NCBI GenBank assembly: GCA_965194515.1
Contig: OZ239146.1
Span: 1,674,001 to 1,738,000 of the forward strand
Source of the DNA: Acidimicrobilacustris europaeus
Lineage (GTDB): Bacteria > Actinomycetota > Acidimicrobiia > Acidimicrobiales > Acidimicrobilacustridaceae
Reading direction: 5' to 3'
DNA length: 64,000 nt
Under the pieces are notes generated by a model. That model was not told the DNA's origin, made no database searches, and worked only from the letters and a program-made list of their open reading frames with translations. Below are positions 36,172-44,654 of this stretch, piece by piece; within the stretch, counting starts at the first letter, position 1; each line of letters starts with the position of its first letter. The translations under genes and the position numbers were made by a program.

Positions 36172-36235
36172 GGACCGCTAGCATCGCCCACGCATCGGCT
36201 CCTGTCACGCAGGACGCCATCAATCTGGAGGAAAC

Positions 36236-37930
36236 GTGACTGAGACCGGCCCCGCCCACACCCTGCCGCAACTGACTGCTCTTCACGAGGCCACCGCCCG
36301 ACTCACGGGCGAAGGCGCTCCGTTCGAGGTCGTTCAAGAAGATGTACGCGGCGAGACCATGGGGGTTCTGCGCAATCGGGCGCGCTCCCTGCGCGAGATT
36401 CTCGTCAATTCCTTCGAGTTCGGCGATCGCGAGTCCATGATTTTCAGCGACGGCCGCCGCGTCACCTTCGCTGGCTTTGAAAAGGATGTCGCATCAGTCG
36501 CTGCATGGCTACAGCGTGAACATGGAATTGACCACGGAGACCGGGTTGCTCTGTGCGGCGCAAATTCCTATGGCTGGATCGTGTCCTTCTGGGCCTGCCT
36601 TTCCATGGGCGCAATCACCACTGCCATGAACGGCTGGTGGACCGAATCGGAAATGCAGCACGCGATTGATCTCACCGAGCCGAAGTTGCTGTTGTTTGAT
36701 GCGAAGCGCGCCGAGCGACTTTCGAACGACGTCTCAATCCCCCGCTTCGATCTCGATGAAGACCTCGAGATGATGTTGGCGTACGCACCCGATGCATCAC
36801 TGCCCGCCAACCACATCGATGAAGACGATGCCGCCATCCTCATCTTCACGAGTGGCACAACTGGTCGTCCAAAAGCAGCGGTGCTTTCACACCGAAGCGT
36901 CGTCCACTACACAACGCTGCAGAATTTCCTTGGAGCGCGCGGCATGGTTATGGCTGGCCGTGGACCATCTGAAGGTCCGCCCCCCATTCGCCTTGTGGTG
37001 TTCCCGTTGTTCCACGTTTCTGGTCTCGGGGCAACCGTCAATGGCCTCCACACCGGTTCCACCGGGGCTTGGTTCCTCACCCGATTCGAAGCTGACGATG
37101 TCATTGATTTCATTATCGACAACAAGGTGAACATCATCGGCGGAACCGGCACGCACATTCTTCGCCTGCTCGATAGTCCCCGATGCGCCGAGATCCCGCC
37201 GCAACAGGTGATGTCGGTCGGCATGGGTGGCTCAGCAACCACTCCGGAAATCATGCGTCGCCTTGCTAATCGCTTTCCGCACCTCGACCACACCATGTCC
37301 ACCGGTTACGGCTCGACCGAAACCGGTTCGCTCGTTTCGTTCGCTCCAAATTGGATGCTCGAGGCCTCACCGGAATGCATCGGCCCGGCAATTCCCACCT
37401 GCGAAGTGAAGATCACCGACGACGAGGGCAATGAGCTCCCCGAAGGTGGCGAAGGAAATATCTGCGTTCGTAGCCCGCTGCTCATGAATGAGTACTGGCG
37501 TCATCCGGCGGCAAATGCCGAGGCGTTCTTTCCCGGCCGCTGGTTCAATACCGGCGATTTCGGTCGCATCGAGGGTGGCTGCATCTATATCGCATCGCGC
37601 AAACGCGACCTCATCATCCGCGGTGGCGAAAACATCTATCCGTTTGAAATCGAAAACTGCATCGAGGAAATGGCCGGCGTTATCGAGACTGCAGTGATCG
37701 GCGTCGATCACGACATCCTCGGCCAAGAGGTCAAAGCAATCATCGTCATCGCTCCCGACACCAACATCACCGATCTCGATGTGCACGAGCACTGCAAGAA
37801 ATCACTTTCGGCCTACAAAATTCCGGCCTATATCGAGCTTCGTTCCGAACGTCTTCCCCGAAATCCCAGCGGCAAAATCCTCAAACATGTTCTTGCCGAT
37901 GGCAGCGAAGCTGGTTTCGTCGAGGAATAA
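36236..37930 (+). CDS. AMP-binding acyl-CoA synthetase
   Basis: A 564-residue ANL-family ligase that activates a carboxylic acid to acyl-CoA through acyl-AMP. Visible motifs: the P-loop ILIFTSGTTGRPKAAVLSH near residue 200, YGSTETGSL, the aspartate-containing NTGDFGRIEGG, the hinge RKRDLIIRGGENIYP and the catalytic C-terminal lysine in PRNPSGKILKHVL. It starts with GTG at 36236 after GGAGG. It is probably a medium/long-chain or cyclic-acid activating FadD; specificity is not readable. The nearby hydrolase and CoA-transferase genes suggest a shared catabolic theme. Confidence 0.93.
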   Translation: MTETGPAHTLPQLTALHEATARLTGEGAPFEVVQEDVRGETMGVLRNRARSLREILVNSFEFGDRESMIFSDGRRVTFAGFEKDVASVAAWLQREHGIDHGDRVALCGANSYGWIVSFWACLSMGAITTAMNGWWTESEMQHAIDLTEPKLLLFDAKRAERLSNDVSIPRFDLDEDLEMMLAYAPDASLPANHIDEDDAAILIFTSGTTGRPKAAVLSHRSVVHYTTLQNFLGARGMVMAGRGPSEGPPPIRLVVFPLFHVSGLGATVNGLHTGSTGAWFLTRFEADDVIDFIIDNKVNIIGGTGTHILRLLDSPRCAEIPPQQVMSVGMGGSATTPEIMRRLANRFPHLDHTMSTGYGSTETGSLVSFAPNWMLEASPECIGPAIPTCEVKITDDEGNELPEGGEGNICVRSPLLMNEYWRHPAANAEAFFPGRWFNTGDFGRIEGGCIYIASRKRDLIIRGGENIYPFEIENCIEEMAGVIETAVIGVDHDILGQEVKAIIVIAPDTNITDLDVHEHCKKSLSAYKIPAYIELRSERLPRNPSGKILKHVLADGSEAGFVEE

Positions 37931-37933
37931 GAG

Positions 37934-38869
37934 TTAGTTGTCGCTTCCGTCGAGTTCGACAACCCATTTGCCGAGCGCGTCCCACAGGTCAGTTCGATTC
38001 TTCGAAATCGAGTGATTATGACCAGCCCCGGCGAGCACGAACGTCTCTACCGATGAGGCTGCAGTCAACAGCGCAACAACCTCCTTAATGTCGCCAGCGA
38101 TGTCGTTCTCGCCTAGACCGATAAATACAGGAACTTCAATCGACGCCAAAGCGGGATTCGACGAACCTGGAACCATCGAAGCCAGACCACAAAGTGCCAG
38201 CAACGGAGCTGATGCTGTGGCAAGTAACTGGCGAGCAGCGGAAAGCGTTCCGGGATTCAACATGTCCGAACTCGTCGATGATCCTGGAACTAGCGCAGTC
38301 CCAAAACGCTCACGGACTAACTCAGCGAGAACAGGTTCAAGACGCTCATAGTTGTTCGCATACGACAACTCGGCGCGATTTAGGTACTCAGGAAGTCCCG
38401 CTCCCCCGAAACCCAAGAATGCCACCGCATCAAACGATCGGTGATGCCACTGCGCGTGAGCAACGATGAGCGCCCCCATGGAATGACCCAGACCAATGAA
38501 TCGAGTCGGCTCGAACAGATCCATCGCATGGGCAACAAGTTCTGACATTGCACCGTGGTCAACCTCGGCAACGACACGCGGGTTCAATATGTATGGATCT
38601 TCGGGCACCGAACTCTCGCCCACACCAGGGTGATCGACGACAGCAACCGCAATTCCAAAGTGGTCTGCCAAGTACCGCGCCATCGACCACTCTCCCGGCA
38701 AGCCCTCGGGAAGATCAAAATAGACACGATTCATTCCCCCGCCCGGGAAGCAGACCAAAAGCGGGGCCGACTCAACCCCATCGGGTACGTACAGGTCGGC
38801 AGTGAGCATCTCGATACCCGCCGGACCCAATCCTCCGACATCGAGTTCCAGCCGTTCCCCCCGAGCCAT
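37934..38869 (-). CDS. Alpha/beta hydrolase
   Basis: A 311-residue serine hydrolase. The oxyanion region is LLVCFPGGGMNRV, the nucleophile elbow is GLGHSMGAL, an acidic residue follows in GLGENDIAGD, and the catalytic His is in AGAGHNHSIS. No signal peptide, so cytoplasmic. It could be an esterase, thioesterase or lactonase; an upstream Baeyer-Villiger enzyme elsewhere in the window would make lactones, but that link is only a guess. Its stop lies 3 bases from the acyl-CoA synthetase stop, convergent. Confidence 0.85.
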   Translation of the reverse strand: MARGERLELDVGGLGPAGIEMLTADLYVPDGVESAPLLVCFPGGGMNRVYFDLPEGLPGEWSMARYLADHFGIAVAVVDHPGVGESSVPEDPYILNPRVVAEVDHGAMSELVAHAMDLFEPTRFIGLGHSMGALIVAHAQWHHRSFDAVAFLGFGGAGLPEYLNRAELSYANNYERLEPVLAELVRERFGTALVPGSSTSSDMLNPGTLSAARQLLATASAPLLALCGLASMVPGSSNPALASIEVPVFIGLGENDIAGDIKEVVALLTAASSVETFVLAGAGHNHSISKNRTDLWDALGKWVVELDGSDN

Positions 38870-38948
38870 AACTCAGCGTAGGCCGAGGTCTTCGTCCAAC
38901 ACCTTGTTGGCTATTGCCAAAAGTGTTTTGGTCGCCCATGATGTCCAT

Positions 38949-41378
38949 ATGACCGGTGTTCTGGGGGGAATCCGGGTCATTGATCTCACAACAGGGATCG
39001 CTGGCCCCATGGCGACAATGCTGATGGCCGATAACGGCGCGGACGTTGTCAAGGTCGAGCCGCCGGGTGGCGACCCCACCCGATTGACCGAATCAGGCGC
39101 GCGGGTGTGGGCCAGAGGCAAGCGCAGTATCGAACTCGACGTGAACGACGACGTTCAGCGCGCCCAGCTACTCGCCCTCATTGATCGAGCCGATGTTCTT
39201 GTCGAGAACTTTGATCTTGGCGTCACCGAGTCACTTGGCCTCGACTGGCAAACACTGAAAGAGCGCAACCCCCGACTCGTGATGTGTTCAATCACACCGT
39301 ACGGGCGTCATGTTGATTTCAAAGATCGTCCCGGCATCGATGCACTTGTGGCTGCGCGAACAGGACTGCACTGGGAACAACGAGGTCGGGTCGGAACAAC
39401 AATCGGCCGGCTTTGCAACCTTCCCATTGAACTTGAAGACCTCGACATCCCTCCTGGTTGTTTCGATGGCCCCGATCGCGAAGGACCCCTCTTTACGCAA
39501 TCGCGTTGGCCGAGTCTTGGCGCCGCGTTCTTGGCCACCACCGGAATCAGCGCGGCATTGCGCGCACGACTGCACACCGGCCGCGGACAGTGGGTCGAGA
39601 CCTCTCTATTACAGGGCGTTCTCGTCAGTACTGCTGGCGGGTGGCAACGTCCTGAGCATCCCGAAGCTGACGGCTACATGTGTTGGATCTTTGATCCGCG
39701 CGGCAGCAAGGGCCACTTTGAATGCGCCGATGGCAATTGGATTCAGAACTGGGTGCCGAATCCCTCGTTCGCTTTGGGTGTTTCGCAGGGCGACACCATC
39801 AATGTCGACGATCGCATCACCAAGCCCACCGACGATCCTTCTCGAATCGGTCCTGATTACAGCGAACTCGTGGTTCTCGCTCACTATCACCCGCAAATGA
39901 AAGAGGCCTACGCGAAGTATCCCGCGCAGGACTGGCTTGATGCCGCGGCGCAGGTCGGCATCCCGATGCAGCCAGCTCGGAGGCCTGAAGATGCGTTGAA
40001 CGATCAGGCCCTCATCGATGAAGGGATCATTGTCACCGTCAATGATCCCGAAGTCGGGCCCATACGCCATGTCGGTCTTGTTTACGGGATGACAAAGACG
40101 CCAGGAAAGGTGCAGGGACCAGCGCCAACCGTTGGCCAGCACACCGATGAACTTCTCGCCGAACTCAACATTCCGTTCGAACGGACACAAACTGGCACGT
40201 CGAAAGCACTCAAGAGTCCACTGGAAGGAATTTTGGTGCTCGACCTCGGACTGGCCATTGCTGGACCATTCAGCACGCAACTGCTTTCTGATCTCGGTGC
40301 GACCGTCATAAAGGTGAACACGGTCTATGACATGTTCTGGCATTCGACACACATCGCCTTCACCGCAAACCGGGGCAAACAATCGATCTCCATCAATCTC
40401 AAAGACCCGCGCGGCCTTGCCGTTCTGCACGAGTTGGTGAAGCGAGCCGATGTCGTGCAGCACAACATGCGGTACGAAGCCGCAGTTCGTCTTGGCATTG
40501 ATTATGAATCACTCGTCGAGATCAAGCCCGATCTCATTTATTGCCATAGTTCCGGTTTCGACAAAAGCCGCGCCCACCTGCCGGGCAACGACCAGACCGG
40601 GGCATGCCTCGCCGGGGTTGAATACGAAGACGGCGGAATGGCCGACGGCGGCAAGCCCCTCTGGAGCCTCACGTCCTTTGGCGACACAGGCAACGGGTTC
40701 CTCGCTGCAATCGCAATCATTCAGGCGATCGCTCACCGCGAGGTCACTGGTGAAGGCCAGTTCCTTTCCACCTCGATCCTTGCGGCGTGTCTTCTCAACT
40801 CGTCGTACGCGTGGGTCAACGCAACAAACGGCGAAGGCGTGGATCGCCCAAAGGTTGATGGCCTCATGTTCGGAACTGGCCCGCGCACACGTCTTTACGA
40901 AACAGCCGATCGCTGGCTGTGCCTTGCCGTGCAGAACGACGAACAGTGGTCGGCACTCGAAGCCATAAGCGGAATCACGCGGCTCACATCACTTACCGAT
41001 GCAGATGCGATCACAGAACTGAGCGCAACCTTCCGCACCCGTACCGCAGCCGAATGGTTCGATGTACTCGACAGTGCTGCTATCCCCTGCGAAATCGAAG
41101 ACGAAGACTTCTGCTTGCGCCTCTTCGACGACCCGCAGTTCCGTGACGCCGGGCTCGTCACCACGATGCAGCAAGCTCAGGTCGGAAGTTTCGACCACTT
41201 CGCCCACATGTGGACTTTTTCCGAAACACCCACACGAATCGCCGGACCGCCGCTCATCGTTGGTCACGACACCGTCGACATCATGACTGAACTCGGCATC
41301 AGCAAAACCGAGATCGACACTCTGATCGCTGACGGCGTCGTCCTTCAATCCACACTCCGACAGGAGCGCGCCTTATGA
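38949..41378 (+). CDS. Tandem CaiB/BaiF (family III) CoA-transferase
   Basis: An 809-residue protein made of two CoA-transferase units: the first from VIDLTTGIAGPMATMLMADN, the second from LDLGLAIAGPFSTQLLSDLG near residue 430. Family III enzymes move CoA between carboxylic acids through an Asp-bound anhydride. By alignment of spacing to the conserved TGxGQ block, the second unit keeps the Asp (SFGDTGNG, residue 579) but the first has Ser at that place (WPSLGAAF, residue 189). One half therefore looks catalytic and the other structural. The 49 codons before ATG 38949 look spurious. First gene of the 38949-44654 operon; its stop overlaps the DUF35 gene start. Confidence 0.9.
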   Translation: MTGVLGGIRVIDLTTGIAGPMATMLMADNGADVVKVEPPGGDPTRLTESGARVWARGKRSIELDVNDDVQRAQLLALIDRADVLVENFDLGVTESLGLDWQTLKERNPRLVMCSITPYGRHVDFKDRPGIDALVAARTGLHWEQRGRVGTTIGRLCNLPIELEDLDIPPGCFDGPDREGPLFTQSRWPSLGAAFLATTGISAALRARLHTGRGQWVETSLLQGVLVSTAGGWQRPEHPEADGYMCWIFDPRGSKGHFECADGNWIQNWVPNPSFALGVSQGDTINVDDRITKPTDDPSRIGPDYSELVVLAHYHPQMKEAYAKYPAQDWLDAAAQVGIPMQPARRPEDALNDQALIDEGIIVTVNDPEVGPIRHVGLVYGMTKTPGKVQGPAPTVGQHTDELLAELNIPFERTQTGTSKALKSPLEGILVLDLGLAIAGPFSTQLLSDLGATVIKVNTVYDMFWHSTHIAFTANRGKQSISINLKDPRGLAVLHELVKRADVVQHNMRYEAAVRLGIDYESLVEIKPDLIYCHSSGFDKSRAHLPGNDQTGACLAGVEYEDGGMADGGKPLWSLTSFGDTGNGFLAAIAIIQAIAHREVTGEGQFLSTSILAACLLNSSYAWVNATNGEGVDRPKVDGLMFGTGPRTRLYETADRWLCLAVQNDEQWSALEAISGITRLTSLTDADAITELSATFRTRTAAEWFDVLDSAAIPCEIEDEDFCLRLFDDPQFRDAGLVTTMQQAQVGSFDHFAHMWTFSETPTRIAGPPLIVGHDTVDIMTELGISKTEIDTLIADGVVLQSTLRQERAL

Positions 41379-41782
41379 CCGCCGTTCGTCCACCAATCTT
41401 TGACTTCGACGATGCGTTCTTCTGGGAAGGCGCCAAAGAACACAAACTTTTGATTCAACGATGTGGCGACTGCGACACCTTGCGCCATCCGCCCACCCCA
41501 ATGTGTGCAATCTGCGGTTCAACCAACAACCAAACGACACAATCAGCAGGGAACGGCATCATCCTCACCTGGATCGTTTCTCAGCACCCCACAGAGCCTG
41601 ACGCAGAACCTCGCATCGTCATCCTCGTGCAGCTCGATGAAGGCACCCGAATCGTTTCCAACCTCATCGATGTTGCACCAACCCACGATCAGGTGCTGAA
41701 CGATAAACGGGTCGAGGTGTGCTTCGTTGACTACGACGGCACCGTCCTGCCCCAGTTCCGTTTGGCAGAGGTGCAGCCATGA
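41375..41782 (+). CDS. DUF35 Zn-ribbon/OB-fold protein
   Basis: A 135-residue protein with an N-terminal zinc ribbon (Cys30, Cys33, Cys44, Cys47 in CGDC and CAIC) and a C-terminal OB-fold (RIVILVQLDEGTRIVSNLID). Such proteins partner with thiolase-like proteins, for example in the Ltp2-type retro-aldolases of steroid side-chain degradation, or aid acyl-CoA binding. The gene overlaps both neighbours by four bases, the next being a thiolase-like gene, so the two products very likely form a complex. Confidence 0.92.
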   Translation: MTAVRPPIFDFDDAFFWEGAKEHKLLIQRCGDCDTLRHPPTPMCAICGSTNNQTTQSAGNGIILTWIVSQHPTEPDAEPRIVILVQLDEGTRIVSNLIDVAPTHDQVLNDKRVEVCFVDYDGTVLPQFRLAEVQP

Positions 41783-42915
41783 GTGAAATACGTGCAGTCA
41801 TCGCTGGCATTGGTCACACCGAGTTCTCACAGAATTCGGGACGCTCAACATTGCAACTCGCCGCCGAAGCTTCACGCGACGCGATTCGCGATGCAGGTTT
41901 CTCCCCCGCCGAAGTCGATGGCACCGTCACATTCTCCATGGACACGAACGACGAACTCGCTCTCATCCGAACGATCGGCGTTCCCATGCTGCGATTCTGC
42001 GCTCGCACCCGAGGCGGTGGTGGTGGGGCAAGCGCAACCGTTCAACTTGCTGCAGCCGCCGTCGAAAGCGGTCAGGCCGATGCGGTGCTTGTCTACCGAG
42101 CATTCAACGAGCGTTCGGCCCATCGTTTCGGACAACCGGTGCAGGCCAACCCCGACCCGGCTTGGAATTGGGCGAGCCCCTTCAGCCTCAACACGCCAGC
42201 AAAGGTCTACTCACTCACCTTTCAGCGCTACATGCACGAGTTCGGCCTCACCAACGAAGACTTCGGCCGCTACACCGTCGTTGCTCGCGACTGGGCCTCG
42301 ACCAACCCCAATGCGCAGTTCTACGAGCGGCCCATCACACTGCAGGACCATCAAGATTCGCGATGGATTGTCGAACCAATCCTCCGAAAGCTCGACTGCT
42401 GTCTTGAATCCGACGGCGGTGTCGCGCTTCTCATCACCTCCGCCGAACGCGCCGCAGATCATGGCGCCGACGCGGTTCCGATTCTCGCCTCCTCAGCGAT
42501 ACAACTCGAAGGCGGACATGAGATGTTCGCTTACTACCACGAGGACCTTTGCGAATACCCCGAAGGCCGTGTACTCGGCCAACAGCTCTACAAACAGGCG
42601 GGCATTACGGCCGACGACATTGATGTCGCCATGATCTACGAGAACTTCAGCCCAATCGTGTTCCTCCAACTCGAAGCGTTTGGCTTCTGCGGGCGCGGCG
42701 AGGCAAGCGACTTCATCAAAGATGGCCACATTGGGCGCGGCGGTTCGCTGCCCGTGAATACCAATGGAGGCCTCTTAGGCGAGGGCTATATCCACGGAAT
42801 GAACAACATCGTCGAAGGCGTGCGTCAATTGCGGGGCACGTCAGCAAACCAAGTCTCCGGAGCTGAGCATGTTCTCGTTAGCGCCGGCCGTAGCGGCATC
42901 ATTCTGGGCCGCTGA
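41779..42915 (+). CDS. Thiolase-like (SCP2/Ltp-type) protein without the nucleophilic Cys
   Basis: A 378-residue thiolase-fold protein: RAVIAGIGHTEFSQNSGRST at the start, AVESGQADAVLVYRAFN in the middle and SLPVNTNGGLLGEGYIHGMN near the end. True thiolases have a Cys in a CASG motif before the AAAxxxSG helix; here the segment is ARTRGGGGGASATVQLAAAA, with Gly/Ala at that point. The second catalytic block is GYIHGMN rather than GHPxGATG. This subset resembles Ltp2-like proteins that act as acyl-CoA aldolases with DUF35 partners. The overlapping DUF35 gene supports this. Confidence 0.88.
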   Translation: MSEIRAVIAGIGHTEFSQNSGRSTLQLAAEASRDAIRDAGFSPAEVDGTVTFSMDTNDELALIRTIGVPMLRFCARTRGGGGGASATVQLAAAAVESGQADAVLVYRAFNERSAHRFGQPVQANPDPAWNWASPFSLNTPAKVYSLTFQRYMHEFGLTNEDFGRYTVVARDWASTNPNAQFYERPITLQDHQDSRWIVEPILRKLDCCLESDGGVALLITSAERAADHGADAVPILASSAIQLEGGHEMFAYYHEDLCEYPEGRVLGQQLYKQAGITADDIDVAMIYENFSPIVFLQLEAFGFCGRGEASDFIKDGHIGRGGSLPVNTNGGLLGEGYIHGMNNIVEGVRQLRGTSANQVSGAEHVLVSAGRSGIILGR

Positions 42916-42930
42916 GCGAAAGGAATACTG

Positions 42931-44037
42931 ATGACCATTACCGAATCCAACATCGTCCTGAACCACACCGGCGAACGAATCATCTCCGCCGATTCGCATG
43001 TGGCGATCACGCAAGATCAGGTCAAGGCCAACCTTGATCCCAAGTTTCATCCCGACTACGACAAAGCCCAGCAAGCATTTGCTGCGCGCGTTGCCGCCAA
43101 CATGAGTTCCGCCAAGGTCAATGCCGACGCGATGAAACGAAATCCGCATGCGGCGTTCTCTCGTCCCGGCTACCACACCGCCTCAGACCGACTCGCCGAC
43201 ATGGACGCTGACGGCGTCGACGTTGAAGTCATCTATTCCGAAGTAAGCGCCTTCCGCTATATCGGCGATATGGAGCGCGGCGCCGCCGAAGCCACACGCG
43301 CGTTTAACGACGTTCTGACCCAATTCGCGTCTGCCGATCCTCGGCGGCTTGTCGTCAGCTACCAGATCCCGATTCACGACATCGATGCAGCCGTTGCTGA
43401 GGTGCACCGGGTTACGGAATTGGGAGCAAAGTCTCTTCAGATTCCCGTCTTCCCAACCGAACTCGGACAACCTGACTACTTCGACGAGCGCTACGAACCG
43501 CTTTGGGCGGCCGTTCAAGAAACAGGCCTCCCGATGTGCTGCCACATCGGCATCAACACAAATCTCGATGAACTCACCCGTCGTGACCCAACTCCGCAGA
43601 AGGGCATCATGGTCACGATGACTGCTCTCTCCACCGCAGAAGCGTTGGGTATGTGGATCCTCACCGGGACGCTCGAAAAGTTTCCCGATCTCAAGCTCGT
43701 ATTCGTTGAACCCGGTATTGGCTGGATTGCTCACTATCTCGATCTCATCGATGACATGGTCGTTCGCCAGGGGTACGTCTATGACAATCTCAGCGAACTC
43801 CCGAGTTTCTATTTCCGCCGCAACATGTGGACCACATTCGTCGACGAGCCGCGCTCGATCGAAGCACTGCGTTACGACGTCGGTGTCGACAACATCATGT
43901 GGTCCACCGACTTTCCCCATCCCGTAACAAGTTGGCCCGATTCCCAGGACCTTATTGAACGGGCCTTCATAGGGATTCCTCATGAGGAAAAGCGCAAAAT
44001 TGTGTGCGACAACGCAGTCAAAGTCTGGAACCTGTGA
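42931..44037 (+). CDS. Amidohydrolase-2 family protein
   Basis: A 368-residue TIM-barrel metal-dependent hydrolase or decarboxylase of the ACMSD-like type. Motifs: ISADSHVAI at the N-terminus in place of HxH, the mid-barrel histidine in CCHIGINTN, and the C-terminal aspartate in STDFPHPVTSWP. Such proteins occur in operons for aromatic or steroid ring breakdown in actinobacteria. GAAAGGAA precedes the ATG at good spacing. Its stop overlaps the GTG start of the TetR gene. Confidence 0.88.
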   Translation: MTITESNIVLNHTGERIISADSHVAITQDQVKANLDPKFHPDYDKAQQAFAARVAANMSSAKVNADAMKRNPHAAFSRPGYHTASDRLADMDADGVDVEVIYSEVSAFRYIGDMERGAAEATRAFNDVLTQFASADPRRLVVSYQIPIHDIDAAVAEVHRVTELGAKSLQIPVFPTELGQPDYFDERYEPLWAAVQETGLPMCCHIGINTNLDELTRRDPTPQKGIMVTMTALSTAEALGMWILTGTLEKFPDLKLVFVEPGIGWIAHYLDLIDDMVVRQGYVYDNLSELPSFYFRRNMWTTFVDEPRSIEALRYDVGVDNIMWSTDFPHPVTSWPDSQDLIERAFIGIPHEEKRKIVCDNAVKVWNL

Positions 44038-44654
44038 ACGCCACTACCTCCAACCGTTCAACGGGACAGTTCCTCGACCGCGACACACTCGTCGCTACCG
44101 CAGCGGACCTTGCCGACAAAATCGGATGGACGGAACTCACGCTGTCGAAAGTTGCTGAAGCGGTTGACCGGCACGTGAGTTCGCTCTACTCCCATGTCGA
44201 CGGTCTCGATGCGCTGCGGCGTGAGATCGCGGTCCTCGCGGTAACCGAGATTGGCGATGTTGTATGGCGAGCAAGCGTGGGTCGCAGCGGGGCTGACGCG
44301 CTCACTGCGATTGCGGAGGCGGAGCGCGACTTCGCCCGACTGCACCCTGGGCGTATGGCTGCGCTAAGGGGGCATCTCGGAGCCGACGACGCAGAGTTCA
44401 CAGAACGGGCAAAGCGCGTTGCCCAGCCAATCCGAACAGTGCTCGCCTCGTTTGGATTGGACGAAAAGCAGGTTGCCATCGCCCACCGCGTCTTCAGCGC
44501 GACGGTTCGTGGCCTCATCGAACCAGGAACCCCCTTAGGGCGTGCCGATGACGACATCGCGCTTCAGGCCACGGTCACCCTCTTTGTCACCGCACTCGAG
44601 AGCGGCAACTGGCCAACGGTCGAGAAAAGCCCACCGCTAGGCGGGCGTGCCTGA
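44034..44654 (+). CDS. TetR family regulator of the CoA-transferase operon
   Basis: A 206-residue repressor. The helix-turn-helix is in TELTLSKVAEAVDRHVSSLYSHVDGLDAL, and the C-terminal half (HPGRMAALRGHL, FSATVRGLIEPG) is of the WHG/TetR_C_33 type. GTG 44034 overlaps the amidohydrolase stop (GTGA), so it is last in the operon 38949-44654 and probably regulates it in response to an acyl-CoA or related ligand. I saw no clear palindrome upstream of the first gene. Its 3' end overlaps the convergent UPF0182 gene by 18 bases. Confidence 0.87.
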   Translation: MNATTSNRSTGQFLDRDTLVATAADLADKIGWTELTLSKVAEAVDRHVSSLYSHVDGLDALRREIAVLAVTEIGDVVWRASVGRSGADALTAIAEAERDFARLHPGRMAALRGHLGADDAEFTERAKRVAQPIRTVLASFGLDEKQVAIAHRVFSATVRGLIEPGTPLGRADDDIALQATVTLFVTALESGNWPTVEKSPPLGGRA

